From Paenalcaligenes hominis_A (GTDB lineage: Bacteria; Pseudomonadota; Gammaproteobacteria; Burkholderiales; Burkholderiaceae_B): a DNA stretch of 64,000 nt. Location: NCBI RefSeq assembly GCF_041359055.1, contig NZ_JBGJKZ010000002.1, forward strand, positions 496,001-560,000, in the 5' to 3' direction. The notes beneath the pieces were generated by a model. It was not told the DNA's origin and did no database searches. It worked only from the letters and a program-made list of their open reading frames with translations. Position numbers and translations under genes: made by a program. This document shows, one piece after another, positions 62,810-64,000 of this stretch (position 1 is its first letter; every line of letters begins with the position of its first letter).

Positions 62810-63751
62810 TTACTCCTCGTTAGGCAAAGCAAGTTTAGCCAAAATAACATCGGCCCCTTGGGCTAAAAGGTCTTGGCCTACGGCTTTACCTAAAGCATCG
62901 GCTTCGGTTACAGGACCGCGACGCTCGGCACGATACACCACAGAGGCGTCTGGCTCGGCCACTAAAGCACGAATCCAAATTTGATCTCCTTCGAGCTCGG
63001 CATAAGCCGCTAAGGGCACCTGACAAGAGCCGCCCAGAACACGGGTTACAGCACGCTCGGCTTGGGAACGATAGGTTGATTGTGCACAAGCTAATGGGGC
63101 TAACCATGTTTTAAGGTCGTCACGGTCTTGATGCGTTTCAATACCTAAAGCACCTTGGCCTGCAGAAGGCAAGCTATCAACCACTTCAATACTCGATCGA
63201 ATACGCTCGGTCATCTTTAAGCGTTTTAAGCCTGCGGTAGCTAGAATAATAGCGTCAAACTCGCCAGCATCTAGTTTAGATAAACGGGTATCTAAATTGC
63301 CGCGTAATGGTTTGATGACTAAATGGGGGTAACGCTCTCGTAATTGTGACTCACGGCGTAAGCTAGAAGTACCAACTACAGCACCATCGGGCAAATCGTT
63401 TAAGCTCTGATAGTGATTGGATACAAAAGCATCCCGGGGGTCATCGCGTTCCATAATAACAGGCAAGGCAAAGGGTGCCGGCACATCATAAGGCACATCT
63501 TTTAATGAATGCACAGCCAGATCAGCACGCCCATCTAAAAGCGCCGTTTCGAGCTCTTTGATGAATAGCCCTTTACCCCCGATTTTAGACAGGCTGCGAT
63601 CCAAAATACGGTCGCCTTTGGTGCTCATACTTAGTAACTGTACATCGCACTCTGGGTAGAGTTGTTTTAAGCGGGCTTGTACATGCTCGGCCTGCCAAAG
63701 CGCTAAACGACTAGCACGGGTCGCAATGACTAATTTTTTTGGTGTGGACAT
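62810..63751 (-). CDS. hemC: Hydroxymethylbilane synthase (porphobilinogen deaminase)
   Basis: This 313-residue enzyme joins four porphobilinogens. VIATRASRLALWQAEHV near the start, HSLKDVPYDVP near residue 84, GTSSLRRESQL near residue 132 and RGNLDTRL near residue 152 are all present, and the dipyrromethane-carrying Cys lies in LGGSCQVPLAAYA near residue 244. The ATG at 63751 follows the stop of a 40-residue gene by 1 bp; the frame opens 11 codons earlier without support. Confidence 0.97.
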   Translation of the reverse strand: MSTPKKLVIATRASRLALWQAEHVQARLKQLYPECDVQLLSMSTKGDRILDRSLSKIGGKGLFIKELETALLDGRADLAVHSLKDVPYDVPAPFALPVIMERDDPRDAFVSNHYQSLNDLPDGAVVGTSSLRRESQLRERYPHLVIKPLRGNLDTRLSKLDAGEFDAIILATAGLKRLKMTERIRSSIEVVDSLPSAGQGALGIETHQDRDDLKTWLAPLACAQSTYRSQAERAVTRVLGGSCQVPLAAYAELEGDQIWIRALVAEPDASVVYRAERRGPVTEADALGKAVGQDLLAQGADVILAKLALPNEE

Positions 63752-63752
63752 A

Positions 63753-63875
63753 CTAGCCTGCAAAATAACGTGCAATGGCTGCACCGATTAAACCTAAGGC
63801 GGCTAAGATCGCCAACCCTTGTAATAACGAAAGGCCGCTTTCGCCTTTTTTCTGCGATTTATTGGGAGTACTCAT
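63753..63875 (-). CDS. 40-residue single-pass membrane protein coupled to hemC
   Basis: The frame reads MSTPNKSQKKGESGLSLLQG, then a hydrophobic helix (about residues 15-38) ending in ARYFAG. AAAGGAAATTTT stands before the ATG at 63875, a good ribosome site. The stop is 1 bp from the hemC ATG, so the two are coupled. The basic front and hydrophobic rear suggest a single-pass membrane protein with its N-terminus in the cytoplasm. I do not recognise a family. A link to the membrane proteins HemX and HemY is possible but inferred. Confidence 0.7.
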   Translation of the reverse strand: MSTPNKSQKKGESGLSLLQGLAILAALGLIGAAIARYFAG

Positions 63876-63904
63876 AAAATTTCCTTTACTGTCAGTATTT
63901 GCAC

Positions 63905-63942
63905 CGCTTAAAAGCGCAAGGTCTAAATAGACCTTGTGTATA
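63905..63942 (-). promoter_or_regulatory. Palindromic control region of the hem operon
   Basis: CAAGGTCTA-AA-TAGACCTTG (63917-63936) is a 20-bp perfect palindrome with 9-bp arms. A smaller one, CGCTT-AA-AAGCG, is at 63905-63916. On the minus strand TATACA (63936-63941) just precedes the large palindrome and could be a -10 box, placing the palindrome at the transcription start, where a repressor would act. A leader hairpin is the alternative. Confidence 0.45.
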
Positions 63943-64000
63943 GCTAACAGGGCTCAAACAATACCCACAGTATAAAACGGATCAAGCCAAAACCCTAACC

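Overview
The window looks like chromosomal DNA of a betaproteobacterium of the order Burkholderiales, most likely family Alcaligenaceae. The basis is gene order: leuC-leuD-leuB-asd-fimV-truA, hemC-hemD-hemX-hemY-ppa, and surE-pcm-nlpD next to rlmD. The base composition is clearly lower in GC than Bordetella, so a low-GC member such as the Paenalcaligenes/Oligella side is plausible. That genus-level guess is inference. I see no rRNA gene, tRNA gene, CRISPR array or intact insertion sequence.

Layout. 1-12.8 kb: pseudouridine synthase, MFS permease, P-II protein, YbdG-type mechanosensitive channel, argH, rlmD, nlpD, pcm, surE, plsY, tsaD, a purine permease and a thioredoxin. 12.9-24.4 kb: amino-acid symporter, YigZ, YbiT, LD-carboxypeptidase, tadA (tRNA deaminase), sirtuin, fluoC/crcB fluoride channel, SBF-like transporter, an Lgt-like/TlpA fusion, trpF and a two-gene TRAP permease. 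24.4-31 kb: truA, fimV, asd and leuB-leuD-leuC. 31-40.9 kb: LoiP-like protease, aroC, selO, a DUF2069 protein, yihY/brkB with a CBS protein, a nitronate monooxygenase-like enzyme, dusA, homoserine kinase and a membrane protein. 40.9-49.6 kb: a compact Flp/Tad pilus locus on the minus strand (pilin, two TadE/TadG-like proteins, an unknown exported protein, CpaB, secretin, FHA-CpaF ATPase, TadB, TadC, DUF192). 49.75-57.85 kb: an accessory island of flavin chemistry and regulators. 57.85-63.9 kb: hem operon, ppa and an FAH-family hydrolase.

The accessory island is the least ordinary part. It holds an MFS exporter beside a frameshifted nitroreductase and a divergent LysR regulator; a flavin reductase with an NtaA/DszA-type FMN monooxygenase; two HxlR-family regulators, each divergent from a flavoenzyme gene; and the decayed 3' end of an IS5-type transposase between them. 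The two HxlR genes share an identical 15-nt word in their upstream regions, and one copy sits within 19-bp tandem repeats. This suggests one regulon or cross-regulated twin modules, possibly responding to an electrophile or quinone. The substrate cannot be read from the sequence.

Other points that stand out are: no rpoS between nlpD and rlmD; a TRAP permease pair between truA and trpF, which leaves trpF directly behind an intrinsic terminator; an unlisted 40-residue membrane protein gene coupled to hemC, with a 20-bp palindrome upstream; and a DUF192 gene overlapping the end of tadC.
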